Source: JBBBNV01 sp037137075 (lineage in GTDB: Bacteria; Bacillota; Bacilli; Paenibacillales; NBRC-103111). Taken from it: DNA of 64,000 bases. The DNA lies in NCBI RefSeq assembly GCF_037137075.1, contig NZ_JBBBNV010000004.1, forward strand, positions 62,001-126,000. The letters run 5' to 3'. The notes below the pieces were generated by a model. The model did not search any database. It saw only the letters and a program-made list of their open reading frames with translations, and had not been told where the DNA came from. Shown here one piece after another: positions 16,794-24,919 of this stretch. The position numbers were made by a program, and so were the translations under genes. Position 1 is the first letter of the stretch. The number at the start of each line of letters is the position of its first letter.

Positions 16794-17729
16794 ATGCGCA
16801 CTATTGTTGTAGCGACAAGACAAAGCCAGTTGGCGCTGACACAGACCGGCCATGTAGTTGAGCGGCTGAAACAAATTTGCCGGGAGGCAGGTTGGGACTA
16901 TACATTTGAGCTGAAAAAAATCGTCACGAAGGGCGATCGCATTTTGGATGTGACCTTATCCAAGGTAGGCGGCAAGGGATTGTTTGTCAAAGAAATCGAG
17001 CAGGCCCTTATTGACAGGGAAGCGGATATGGCCGTGCACAGTATGAAGGATATGCCGAGCGAGCGTCATGAAGGACTGATTATTGGCGCTGTACCGGAGC
17101 GCGAAGATGCGAGGGATTGTATCATTACCCGGCACGGCGGCGGCGTGGACGGGCTGCCTCAGGGCGCAAGAGTAGGGACAAGCAGCCTGAGGCGAATGGC
17201 GCAGCTGAAGCTGCTTCGGCCGGATCTGGATTTGGCGTCTGTTCGCGGAAATATCGATTCCCGAATCCGCAAGCTGGAAGCGGGGGAGTACGATGCGATT
17301 TTACTTGCTGCGGCCGGATTACATCGGATGGGCTGGCAGGATCGCATTGATGCCTATTTGTCGCCGGAGCAGTGTTTACCTGCAGTCGGACAAGGCGCGC
17401 TGGGGATTGAGTGCCGGGAGAACGACAGCATCATGAGGGAGCTGCTGGAACGCCTCCATCATGCACGGACCGCCTTGACAACGACGGCTGAACGGACATT
17501 TCTGGCAAGGCTCAATGGGGGCTGCCAGGTTCCGATCGGGGCACATGCCGTTTTGGAATCCAATGGCGCTGTACGGTTAACCGGACTTGTTGCTGCTCCT
17601 GACGGGTCTTCTATGCTTAAGGAAATGGTCACGGGGACAGACCCGGTACAGCTTGGCAACGATTTGGCCGAGGCGTTAATTGCCCGTGGGGCGGATCGAC
17701 TGCTTGCAGAAGTGGAAATTGGGGGGTAA
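16794..17729 (+). CDS. hemC: Hydroxymethylbilane synthase (porphobilinogen deaminase) HemC
   Basis: Joins four porphobilinogens into hydroxymethylbilane on a dipyrromethane cofactor. The cofactor-binding Cys244 lies in LNGGCQVPIGAHA. Family motifs include ATRQSQLALTQT near the N-terminus, DMAVHSMKDMP and GTSSLRR. The start is ATG 16794 with GGAGGT 9 bases before, rather than an upstream TTG, giving 311 aa. It overlaps nothing but sits 5 bases before the cobA-hemD fusion. Confidence 0.97.
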   Translation: MRTIVVATRQSQLALTQTGHVVERLKQICREAGWDYTFELKKIVTKGDRILDVTLSKVGGKGLFVKEIEQALIDREADMAVHSMKDMPSERHEGLIIGAVPEREDARDCIITRHGGGVDGLPQGARVGTSSLRRMAQLKLLRPDLDLASVRGNIDSRIRKLEAGEYDAILLAAAGLHRMGWQDRIDAYLSPEQCLPAVGQGALGIECRENDSIMRELLERLHHARTALTTTAERTFLARLNGGCQVPIGAHAVLESNGAVRLTGLVAAPDGSSMLKEMVTGTDPVQLGNDLAEALIARGADRLLAEVEIGG

Positions 17730-17734
17730 CCAGG

Positions 17735-19324
17735 GTGGCGGAGAATCAGGAAGCGGAATCAAACAGCAATCTGGCACAAGGGACAGATCACGGCATTCCT
17801 AAAGGAAAGGTGTACCTTGTCGGGGCAGGACCGGGCGATCCGAAGCTGATTACGGTGCGGGGCCTTGAAGCGATCCAAAAAGCGGACGTAGTCGTTTATG
17901 ACCGTCTGGCCAGTCCTCGTCTGCTTCGTCATCTAAAGGCCGGCGCCGAGAAGATTTATGTAGGCAAGCTGCCGGATCGGCATACGCTGCGGCAGGAAGT
18001 CATCAATCAGATGCTCGTCGATCTTGCTCTGCAGGGTAAAACGGTTACTCGTCTGAAGGGCGGCGACCCGAGTATATTCGGACGTGTAGGGGAAGAAGCG
18101 GAGCTGCTTGCCGACCACGATATCCGGTTCGAGATTATACCCGGAATTACTTCCGCGATCGCAGTGCCGACGTATGCGGGTATCCCTGTAACCCACCGGG
18201 ACTTCACATCGTCTCTGGCTATTGTTACAGGCCATGAATGCCCTCAGAAGCAGGACAGCAGCATCAATTGGGAGAAGCTGTCGACCGCGACAGGCACCCT
18301 TGTTTTTTTAATGGGCGTCAGTAATTTGCAACTGATTTGTAATGTTCTTATGGAGCAGGGGCGCGATCCTGAAACCCCGGTGGCGATTATCAGGTGGGGC
18401 ACTACCATGGAGCAAAAAACAGTCGTGGGTACGCTGCAAACGATTGTGGAGTTGGCTCAGCATGCGGGTATGCACTCCCCCGCCATTATTATTGTCGGTG
18501 AAGTCGTGCGTCTCCGGGACAAGCTTTCCTGGTTTGAGACGAGGCCGTTGTTCGGCAAGCGTGTTCTTGTCACTCGGGCTCGCAGCCAGGCTAGTGAATT
18601 GGTGGAGCGGATTGATGATCTCGGCGGGGAGTCCATTGAATTCCCGGTCATTGAAACCCGAGTACCCCAGGACGAAGCGAAGCTCCGGAGCCTGGATGAG
18701 GCGCTGCATTCGCTGTCCAGGTTTGATTGGGTTATGTTTACGAGTGTAAACGGTGTGGATTACTTTTTCCGCCGTCTGCGGGAGCTGAACGTCGACATCC
18801 GTACGATGCACAAGGCCAAGGTTGCCGCGGTAGGTCCCAAGACGGCAGAGTCGCTTCTGGATCGGGGAATTGTCGCGGAAGTGCTGCCGGCGAAATTTCA
18901 GGCGGAAGACTTGCTTGATGCGGTGAAGCCGCAGCTGCAGCCCGGCCAGCAGGTCCTGCTTCCTAGAGCGGATATTGCGCGCAAGATGCTGCCGATCGAG
19001 CTTCGCGAGCTGGGGCTGCATGTTACGGAAATCGATGCTTATGAGACCGTCGTCGTTCAGGACTATGCAGCAGAGGCAGTGGAGCTTTTGCAATCAGGCC
19101 AAATCGATATCGTTACGTTTACAAGCTCTTCTACTGTAACGAATTTATTGCAGGTGCTTGAGGCAGCGGGTGTGGAAGCGCCTGTCCAGCTGCTTGCCGG
19201 TATTCGGACGGTCTGTATCGGTCCGGTAACGGCGCAAACGGCGCGGGATGCCGGTTTACAGGTTCATCAGGTCGCGGCGGAAGCCACCATTGACTCCATG
19301 ATTCAGGCACTCGTTTCCGAATAG
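17735..19324 (+). CDS. Uroporphyrinogen-III C-methyltransferase / uroporphyrinogen-III synthase fusion (CobA-HemD)
   Basis: Two enzymes in one chain of 529 aa. Residues about 25-270 are the SAM-dependent methyltransferase that makes precorrin-2 (VYLVGAGPGDPKL, VVYDRLAS, RLKGGDPSIFGR, PGITSAIAVP). Residues about 275-529 are uroporphyrinogen-III synthase (KRVLVTRARSQ, FTSVNGVDYF, VTFTSSSTVTN). The same polypeptide therefore makes the branch-point intermediate and starts its diversion to siroheme or cobalamin. The start is GTG next to GGGGGG. In B. subtilis hemD is a separate gene. The next gene, hemB, starts 75 bases on. Confidence 0.95.
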   Translation: MAENQEAESNSNLAQGTDHGIPKGKVYLVGAGPGDPKLITVRGLEAIQKADVVVYDRLASPRLLRHLKAGAEKIYVGKLPDRHTLRQEVINQMLVDLALQGKTVTRLKGGDPSIFGRVGEEAELLADHDIRFEIIPGITSAIAVPTYAGIPVTHRDFTSSLAIVTGHECPQKQDSSINWEKLSTATGTLVFLMGVSNLQLICNVLMEQGRDPETPVAIIRWGTTMEQKTVVGTLQTIVELAQHAGMHSPAIIIVGEVVRLRDKLSWFETRPLFGKRVLVTRARSQASELVERIDDLGGESIEFPVIETRVPQDEAKLRSLDEALHSLSRFDWVMFTSVNGVDYFFRRLRELNVDIRTMHKAKVAAVGPKTAESLLDRGIVAEVLPAKFQAEDLLDAVKPQLQPGQQVLLPRADIARKMLPIELRELGLHVTEIDAYETVVVQDYAAEAVELLQSGQIDIVTFTSSSTVTNLLQVLEAAGVEAPVQLLAGIRTVCIGPVTAQTARDAGLQVHQVAAEATIDSMIQALVSE

Positions 19325-19399
19325 TAAGTAGGCTATAGACGACTTTTGCCCTTTTCCATTTTCTTATATTTTCTACATTGCTGATAGGGAGGAATCATC

Positions 19400-20395
19400 A
19401 TGAGTTTTCCAAATATACGTCACCGCCGTCTGCGGACGAGCGCAGCGCTGCGTAACTTAGTCCGGGAAACTACACTCCACGTTCACGATTTGATATACCC
19501 CCTTTTTGTAACCGAAGGGACGGGAATTAAAGAGGAAATCTCCTCCATGCCGGGCGTATATCATTTTTCGCTGGACAATATGGCCGCAGAGCTGGAAGAG
19601 GCTGCTGCACTGGGCATTCAGGGGATTTTGCTGTTTGGCGTGCCGAGCCATAAGGATGCGGTCGGAACCTCCGCTTTGGAGGAAGACGGAATTGTACAGC
19701 GCGCTACCCGGGAGATTAAACGTCTGCATCCGGATATGCTGGTGATCGCGGACACATGCTTATGCCAATTCACGGATCATGGGCATTGCGGCATTATTCA
19801 TCATAATGAGCACACCGGCTGTACTGAAATTGACAATGATGCCTCGCTGGAGCAGCTGGTCAAAACTGCTGTTTCCCAAGCGAAGGCGGGCGCGGATATT
19901 ATTGCCCCATCGAATATGATGGACGGCTTTGTCAGCGCTATCCGCGCCGGACTGGATGCAGCAGGGTTTGAGAATGTGCCGATTATGAGCTATTCTGTCA
20001 AATACGCTTCATCGTTCTACGGTCCGTTCCGGGAAGCCGCGCATTCCGCTCCGCAGTTCGGCGACCGCAAAACGTACCAAATGGACCCGGCCAATGCCCG
20101 TGAGGCGTTGCGCGAGGCCCAATCGGATGTCGAAGAGGGAGCAGACATGCTGATGGTGAAGCCGGCTTTGGCTTATATGGATGTCATTCGTACCCTCCGC
20201 GATCAGTTTGATTTGCCGATAGTGGCTTACAATGTAAGCGGGGAGTATTCCCTGGTGAAGGCTGCAGCCGCTAACGGCTGGATTGATGAAAAAGCGGTGG
20301 TGCTTGAGATGCTGACGGGCCTGAAGCGTGCCGGCGCTGACATCATTCTTACGTATTTCGCCAAGGATGCGGCGCGCTGGCTGCAAGGGAAATAA
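19400..20395 (+). CDS. hemB: Delta-aminolevulinic acid dehydratase (porphobilinogen synthase) HemB
   Basis: Condenses two 5-aminolevulinates to porphobilinogen. The 331-aa sequence has the zinc-type cysteine cluster DTCLCQFTDHGHCG and both Schiff-base lysine regions (YSVKYASSFYGPFR and MVKPALAYMD). APSNMMDG is also conserved. AGGGAGGAAT precedes the ATG. It comes after the pathway's later enzymes hemC and hemD, the normal order in Bacillota. A hairpin lies between it and hemL. Confidence 0.97.
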   Translation: MSFPNIRHRRLRTSAALRNLVRETTLHVHDLIYPLFVTEGTGIKEEISSMPGVYHFSLDNMAAELEEAAALGIQGILLFGVPSHKDAVGTSALEEDGIVQRATREIKRLHPDMLVIADTCLCQFTDHGHCGIIHHNEHTGCTEIDNDASLEQLVKTAVSQAKAGADIIAPSNMMDGFVSAIRAGLDAAGFENVPIMSYSVKYASSFYGPFREAAHSAPQFGDRKTYQMDPANAREALREAQSDVEEGADMLMVKPALAYMDVIRTLRDQFDLPIVAYNVSGEYSLVKAAAANGWIDEKAVVLEMLTGLKRAGADIILTYFAKDAARWLQGK

Positions 20396-20409
20396 ACATA
20401 GAACAACAA

Positions 20410-20452
20410 CGGGGAACTGCTGGGATTCCGGTAGTCCCCGTTTGGATTTTTT
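20410..20452 (+). terminator. Possible attenuating terminator between hemB and hemL
   Basis: CGGGGAACT pairs with AGTCCCCG with one bulged A, then TTTGGATTTTTT. Lying inside the hem operon, it may lower hemL expression or mark a separate promoter for hemL. Confidence 0.6.
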
Positions 20453-20516
20453 CCGATTGCCCGTTTCCTACAGCTGTCTATACTTGTGTTTGCCGAATAA
20501 TGGAGGGTGACAATAA

Positions 20517-21815
20517 ATGAATCTAGACAATATTCGTAAGGATGATCGTTCGAAGGCGGCTTTTGCTGAGGCGAAAAAAGTGATTCCCGGCGGTGTGAAC
20601 AGTCCGGTTCGTGCCTTCAAATCCGTCGGCCTGACACCGATGTTTATCGAAAAAGCCCAAGGGTCCAGACTGTACGATATCGACGGAAATGTATTTATTG
20701 ATTACATCGGCTCCTGGGGGCCTCTCATTATGGGACATGCCCACCCGGAGGTAGTCGCTGCGATTCAGCGGACGGCGGCGCTAGGCACCAGCTTCGGCGC
20801 ACCGACAGAACTGGAAACCGAAATGGCTAAGCTCGTCTGTGAGCGGGTCCCGTCGGTTGAAGTGGTTCGTATGGTCAACTCCGGCACGGAGGCGACGATG
20901 AGCGCATTGCGCCTGGCACGGGGGTATACCAAACGTTCCAAAATTCTGAAGTTTGAAGGCTGTTACCACGGGCATGCCGATTCCTTGCTTATAAAAGCAG
21001 GATCAGGCGTGGCAACCTTAGGATTGCCTGATAGCCCGGGTGTACCTGAAGGCGTGGCGTCCAACACGATTACAGTCCCGTACAACGATTTGGAATCGGT
21101 TCAAGTTGCGTTCCAAACGTACGGGGAGGATATTGCAGCTGTAATTGTAGAGCCCATTGCAGGCAACATGGGTGTGGTTCCGCCGCTGCCCGGTTTTCTG
21201 CAGGGTCTCCGCGACATCACAACAAAATACGGAAGCCTGCTCATTTTCGATGAAGTCATGACCGGCTTCCGGGTCGGCTATTACTGCGGACAGGGGCTTT
21301 TCGGCATTACACCGGATTTGACCTGCCTTGGCAAGGTCATCGGCGGGGGGCTGCCTGTCGGCGCCTATGGCGGCAAACGGGAGATTATGGAACAAATCGC
21401 GCCTGCAGGTCCGATTTATCAGGCCGGCACTTTATCGGGCAATCCGCTGGCCATGATTGCCGGATACACCACGCTGAAGCTGTTGACTCCGGAGGTATAT
21501 GCCGATTTGGAACGCAAGGGAGCACGGCTGGAGGAAGGCTTCCGCAAAAATAGCGCCGAGCTTGGCGTGGCCAGCACGATTAATCGTATCGGTTCCATGG
21601 TGTGTCCATTCTTTACGGAGCATGAGGTAATCAACTATGAAACCGCCAAATTGTCTAATTTGCAGCAGTTCAATAACTATTTTGCCGCACTGCTGGATCT
21701 TGGCATCAGCGTAGCCCCATCCCAATTTGAGGGCATGTTCATCTCGGCTGTACATAGTGACGATGATATTGAACAAACCATTGCAGCCCATTATGAGGCG
21801 TTGAAGCGCTTGTAA
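20517..21815 (+). CDS. hemL: Glutamate-1-semialdehyde 2,1-aminomutase HemL
   Basis: PLP enzyme that converts glutamate-1-semialdehyde to 5-aminolevulinate. At 432 aa it has the usual length. The N-terminus IPGGVNSPVRAFKSVG is diagnostic. LLIFDEVMTGFR holds the PLP-contacting Asp, and Lys273 in TCLGKVIGGG is the Schiff-base lysine. It is the final gene of the hem run. GGAGGGTGAC precedes the start. Confidence 0.97.
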   Translation: MNLDNIRKDDRSKAAFAEAKKVIPGGVNSPVRAFKSVGLTPMFIEKAQGSRLYDIDGNVFIDYIGSWGPLIMGHAHPEVVAAIQRTAALGTSFGAPTELETEMAKLVCERVPSVEVVRMVNSGTEATMSALRLARGYTKRSKILKFEGCYHGHADSLLIKAGSGVATLGLPDSPGVPEGVASNTITVPYNDLESVQVAFQTYGEDIAAVIVEPIAGNMGVVPPLPGFLQGLRDITTKYGSLLIFDEVMTGFRVGYYCGQGLFGITPDLTCLGKVIGGGLPVGAYGGKREIMEQIAPAGPIYQAGTLSGNPLAMIAGYTTLKLLTPEVYADLERKGARLEEGFRKNSAELGVASTINRIGSMVCPFFTEHEVINYETAKLSNLQQFNNYFAALLDLGISVAPSQFEGMFISAVHSDDDIEQTIAAHYEALKRL

Positions 21816-21938
21816 TCCCGGCAGGTTCGAGAATTAAGCTGCTCGTATTACCAACTAGCTGCGGGCGTGACAAGCTCATAAGGCGACAGCTGTATGCATT
21901 CGCTGTGAGCATTTGAGCCATTGCGGAAGCAGCTTGAA

Positions 21939-21984
21939 GGCTGTCTTCCCAGCAGCTTTAAACTGCGGGGGAGACAGCCCTTTG
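21939..21984 (+). terminator. Rho-independent terminator of the hem operon
   Basis: GGCTGTCT pairs with AGACAGCC, with an inner CCC-AGCAG/CTGC-GGGG pairing, followed by CTTTGTG. The T-tract is short. Confidence 0.7.
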
Positions 21985-22033
21985 TGTAAATCTTTGTGTG
22001 GTGTGAGTCTTTTCGCAAACATGGCATGATTTC

Positions 22034-22081
22034 TAAAAAAAGAATCTGGTTCCATCCCCTAAGGGTGAAACCAGATTCTTT
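22034..22081 (-). terminator. Terminator of the phosphodiester glycosidase gene
   Basis: AAGAATCTGGTT pairs with AACCAGATTCTT, with an inner ACCC/GGGT-like pairing. Read on the - strand, the stem runs into TTTTTTT. Confidence 0.85.
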
Positions 22082-22085
22082 GTAT

Positions 22086-23633
22086 TTATTGTGTTTTGGA
22101 GGCCGAAGCTCCAGTTGTGGCAGTTGGTGTTGGCGCCGGCGTCGGTGCTGGGCTTGGAGTCACTGTGGGTGCAGGCTTAGAAGTACCTGTGCTGCTCCCT
22201 GCTTCCGGTGTCGGCTTGACGGCGCTATCGGTAGTAGCAGGCGAACTGCCTCCATTTTGCGCCTCACCCGCGGTTCCGCCGGGCTTCGAAGCGCCGGTCT
22301 GGGTTTCCTTTTCCGAGTTTCCGGCTGAAGCTGCAGGCTCCGGTGCTTTGGCGGGAGCTTCGGTCGAAGTCCCGGTACCATTTCCGCTGCCTGTACTTGC
22401 TCCGGTAGCCGGCGTTGTTGTTTTGGACGGGCTGGTTGCTTTGGCATCATCCGTTTTCGGTGAAGAGGAAGCCGCTGGAGCTGGCGTTGCCTTCGGCTTG
22501 TTGGCCTGCTGCGCCTTCAACTGGGCTTGTTCCCGTAAGAAGTCCGGATGATCATAAGCGCCGCCAGCATCAATTTTCGTTAATCCTTCCCACACACTTT
22601 CCACGACTACAGAGTCCGGATCATCATACACGAGGAATCCGGATGGCAGCCTGCGTTCGCCATAACGGCTGGAGGGCTTTGTAATGAGCTGATTGTTCCA
22701 CACAAGCTCCGAAGACGCGCCGCCGTCCAGAAGCCCGGCATTAACTGCGCCTTCCTCCATGAGCACATCTTGTACTTCCTTCAGAGTTGCGCCCACGCTG
22801 GAGGTTTGCCGGCCGTCGATAACCACAAACAGCACGGTTCCGTCTGCTTTTTGACCGACTGCTGTTCTTGGGGCACGGCCCCAGCCTCCGTCACCGGTCG
22901 TAATTTGAGGCTTTCCGTTGGCAATGAGCCGTGGCGCGAGGAAAGAGACAGCTTCCTTCACATGCAGCCCGCGCATTTCGTTCAAGCTGTATTTGCCGAC
23001 CACCAGCGTGCCTTCATTTGTAAAGCCGACAATATTTTGAGCGGTATCCGCATCAGCGTCCGTATAGAGCGGCTTGAAGTTGGACATGATAATGCCGATA
23101 GGGGCAAAACCATTCCCTAGACCATCCGGGTCGATAAAGCCGCCCCCGTTAATGCCGGCAACCGCCCCGGTGCGTTCAGCCATGGAACTGATGCGTTCCC
23201 CTTCCCCTTGCTTGTTGGGAACGACAACCCTTACCGATAACGGGTCGTATACATACATCAGCTTTCCTTTCCAGAACGTACCCGAGATGTCCTTGACAGA
23301 CACAAGCTCATCAAGCGCCCGCGGGGTCCGGTTATGGTGAATCAAGCCAAAGTTTTGTTTTTCTTTCGTTGTATCGTCCGCGCTGCTGTGGATTTGACTA
23401 ACCATCCAGTCGCGCTTTTCTTTGCCGACCACGATCCAGGCCCAATCCCTGTGCTGCGTCGTAATAACCGTATCCGCCATAAATTCGCGAATGATTTGTC
23501 CGGGCGGAGTTAAATATAAGAAGCTGGAGGTCATGAAAATAAGCACCCAGAAAACCATAAGTCCTTTTTTGGGAATACTCCACCCTCTAAACTGCCTCCA
23601 GGCGGTTCCCCACCACTGTACTGCTGCGTTCAA
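22086..23633 (-). CDS. Phosphodiester glycosidase (NAGPA) family protein, membrane-anchored with low-complexity tail
   Basis: 515 aa in three parts. Residues 24-45 are a membrane segment, placing the rest outside. Residues about 100-345 form the phosphodiester glycosidase domain (AGINGGGFIDPDG, APRTAVGQ, DGRQTSSVGATL, NAGLLDGGASSELVWN); members uncover GlcNAc-phosphodiesters or act on wall glycans. After residue 385 a tail of about 130 residues is almost only Ala, Pro, Thr, Ser, Gly and Lys, ending in TPAPTPTATTGASASKTQ. The tail looks like a disordered wall-spanning or O-glycosylated stalk. It is transcribed opposite to the hem and spoVID genes, between them. The natural substrate is unknown. 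Confidence 0.87.
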   Translation of the reverse strand: MNAAVQWWGTAWRQFRGWSIPKKGLMVFWVLIFMTSSFLYLTPPGQIIREFMADTVITTQHRDWAWIVVGKEKRDWMVSQIHSSADDTTKEKQNFGLIHHNRTPRALDELVSVKDISGTFWKGKLMYVYDPLSVRVVVPNKQGEGERISSMAERTGAVAGINGGGFIDPDGLGNGFAPIGIIMSNFKPLYTDADADTAQNIVGFTNEGTLVVGKYSLNEMRGLHVKEAVSFLAPRLIANGKPQITTGDGGWGRAPRTAVGQKADGTVLFVVIDGRQTSSVGATLKEVQDVLMEEGAVNAGLLDGGASSELVWNNQLITKPSSRYGERRLPSGFLVYDDPDSVVVESVWEGLTKIDAGGAYDHPDFLREQAQLKAQQANKPKATPAPAASSSPKTDDAKATSPSKTTTPATGASTGSGNGTGTSTEAPAKAPEPAASAGNSEKETQTGASKPGGTAGEAQNGGSSPATTDSAVKPTPEAGSSTGTSKPAPTVTPSPAPTPAPTPTATTGASASKTQ

Positions 23634-23717
23634 GCCAATTTCTCCTCCTCACGAAGAAATCTCATCAAATTTCACAACCTATATCATAGCATATTTTGTT
23701 TTGAAATGCTGTGGTAT

Positions 23718-23747
23718 TTTACAACATGCAATCTTTTTAGATACAAT
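23718..23747 (+). promoter_or_regulatory. Predicted sigma-A promoter
   Basis: TTTACA (23718-23723), an 18-bp spacer and TACAAT (23742-23747). It faces away from the glycosidase gene and drives the small membrane protein and the pseudouridine synthase. Confidence 0.6.
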
Positions 23748-23774
23748 GAATCCATAGGGAATCTGGAAGATTAC

Positions 23775-23930
23775 ATGAAGCTGGCGGTGAACGGATTGAA
23801 GCGTTATTATTTTTTTGATTTTCCTTTTGATTTATGGCTTGTCATCGGTGCGGCCACGATGGCTTATTTGCTAATCATGCTGGTCGTTTATCGTAACACT
23901 TCGTTAAAGTCAAAGGGGAAGCGAAATTAA
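23775..23930 (+). CDS. Small single-span membrane protein
   Basis: 51 aa. One hydrophobic helix (about residues 19-38, LWLVIGAATMAYLLIMLVV) is followed by a basic tail (NTSLKSKGKRN), so the C-terminus is probably cytoplasmic. ATG 23775 has GGAAGA upstream. The stop TAA abuts the GTG start of the pseudouridine synthase gene with no gap, so translation of the two is likely coupled. A promoter lies just upstream. I recognise no family; function unknown. Confidence 0.65.
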   Translation: MKLAVNGLKRYYFFDFPFDLWLVIGAATMAYLLIMLVVYRNTSLKSKGKRN

Positions 23931-24818
23931 GTGAAGGCATCGGTTAAAGGGGAATGGCTGGAGCTGCTTCATTGGAGAAATTCCAAGGAACCGCTCCCGT
24001 CCGGGCTTGAGCCTGCCGCAGAGCTTGCGAAGCGGATGAATTGGCCTGAGAACTATTTGGTAAAATTGCTGCGGCAGGGGGAGCTTCGGTTCAAAGGACC
24101 GCGGGCTCTGCTTCATGTGCTTCAGCCTGAGGAGCCGGGCTTTGCGCCGGATTGGACGCTGCCGGAAGTGCTGTATGAGGATGAATGGTGCATGGTTGTT
24201 TACAAGCCTGCGGGCATCTCGGTTCATCCTGCTGAACCCGGCCAGGACGGAACGCTTGCCAACCGCGTCGCCGGTTATTTGCTCCATACGGGGCAGCCTC
24301 GGGCTGTCCGGCACATTCACCGGTTGGATAAAGAAACGAGCGGTCCGGTCTTGTATGCCAAGCATGCGCTTGCCCATGCGGTTCTGGATGAGGCGATGCG
24401 GGAGAAGCGAATCGTCCGCGAGTACGCCGCCTTGGTTCAAGGCACGCCCTCCCCGCGAAAGGGAACAATCCGCGCCGGTATCGCCAAGGACCGCCACGTA
24501 AGCGGCAAACGGCGTGTTTCACCCGCAGGGGATGCGGCGGTTACCCATTATGAGGTCGGTCAAACGTTTGACCGTACCAAATCTAGTCTTGTCCGGCTGC
24601 GGCTCGAAACGGGGCGGACGCACCAAATTCGGGTCCATCTTAGCTCCATGGGGCACCCGCTTCTCGGCGACAAGCTCTACGGGGGGAGCACGGACTATAT
24701 CAGGAGACAGGCTTTGCATGGCGAGCGGATTATTTTCGCACACCCCCTGACAGGGGAACAAATCGAAATCGAAGCCCCATTTCCGGCGGAGCTTCAGCAG
24801 CTTCTCTTAAAATTATAG
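23931..24818 (+). CDS. RluA-family pseudouridine synthase
   Basis: Isomerises uridine to pseudouridine in rRNA or tRNA. The catalytic Asp is in HIHRLDKETSGPVLYAK. GRTHQIRVHLSSMGHPLLGD is the second family signature. An N-terminal S4-like RNA-binding segment (about 1-70, PENYLVKLLRQGELRFKG) is present, so the 295-aa protein resembles RluD/YlyB-type enzymes. Which RNA site it modifies cannot be told. The start is GTG, directly after the stop of the small membrane protein. Confidence 0.92.
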   Translation: MKASVKGEWLELLHWRNSKEPLPSGLEPAAELAKRMNWPENYLVKLLRQGELRFKGPRALLHVLQPEEPGFAPDWTLPEVLYEDEWCMVVYKPAGISVHPAEPGQDGTLANRVAGYLLHTGQPRAVRHIHRLDKETSGPVLYAKHALAHAVLDEAMREKRIVREYAALVQGTPSPRKGTIRAGIAKDRHVSGKRRVSPAGDAAVTHYEVGQTFDRTKSSLVRLRLETGRTHQIRVHLSSMGHPLLGDKLYGGSTDYIRRQALHGERIIFAHPLTGEQIEIEAPFPAELQQLLLKL

Positions 24819-24919
24819 TCATGGCGCGGCCTCTCCTCCCATATACATGGTAGAGACATGAACAGGTAACTTGTAGACAACCGGTACAGTCAAACCTGGT
24901 TTGAGGGGAGGAGAATGGG

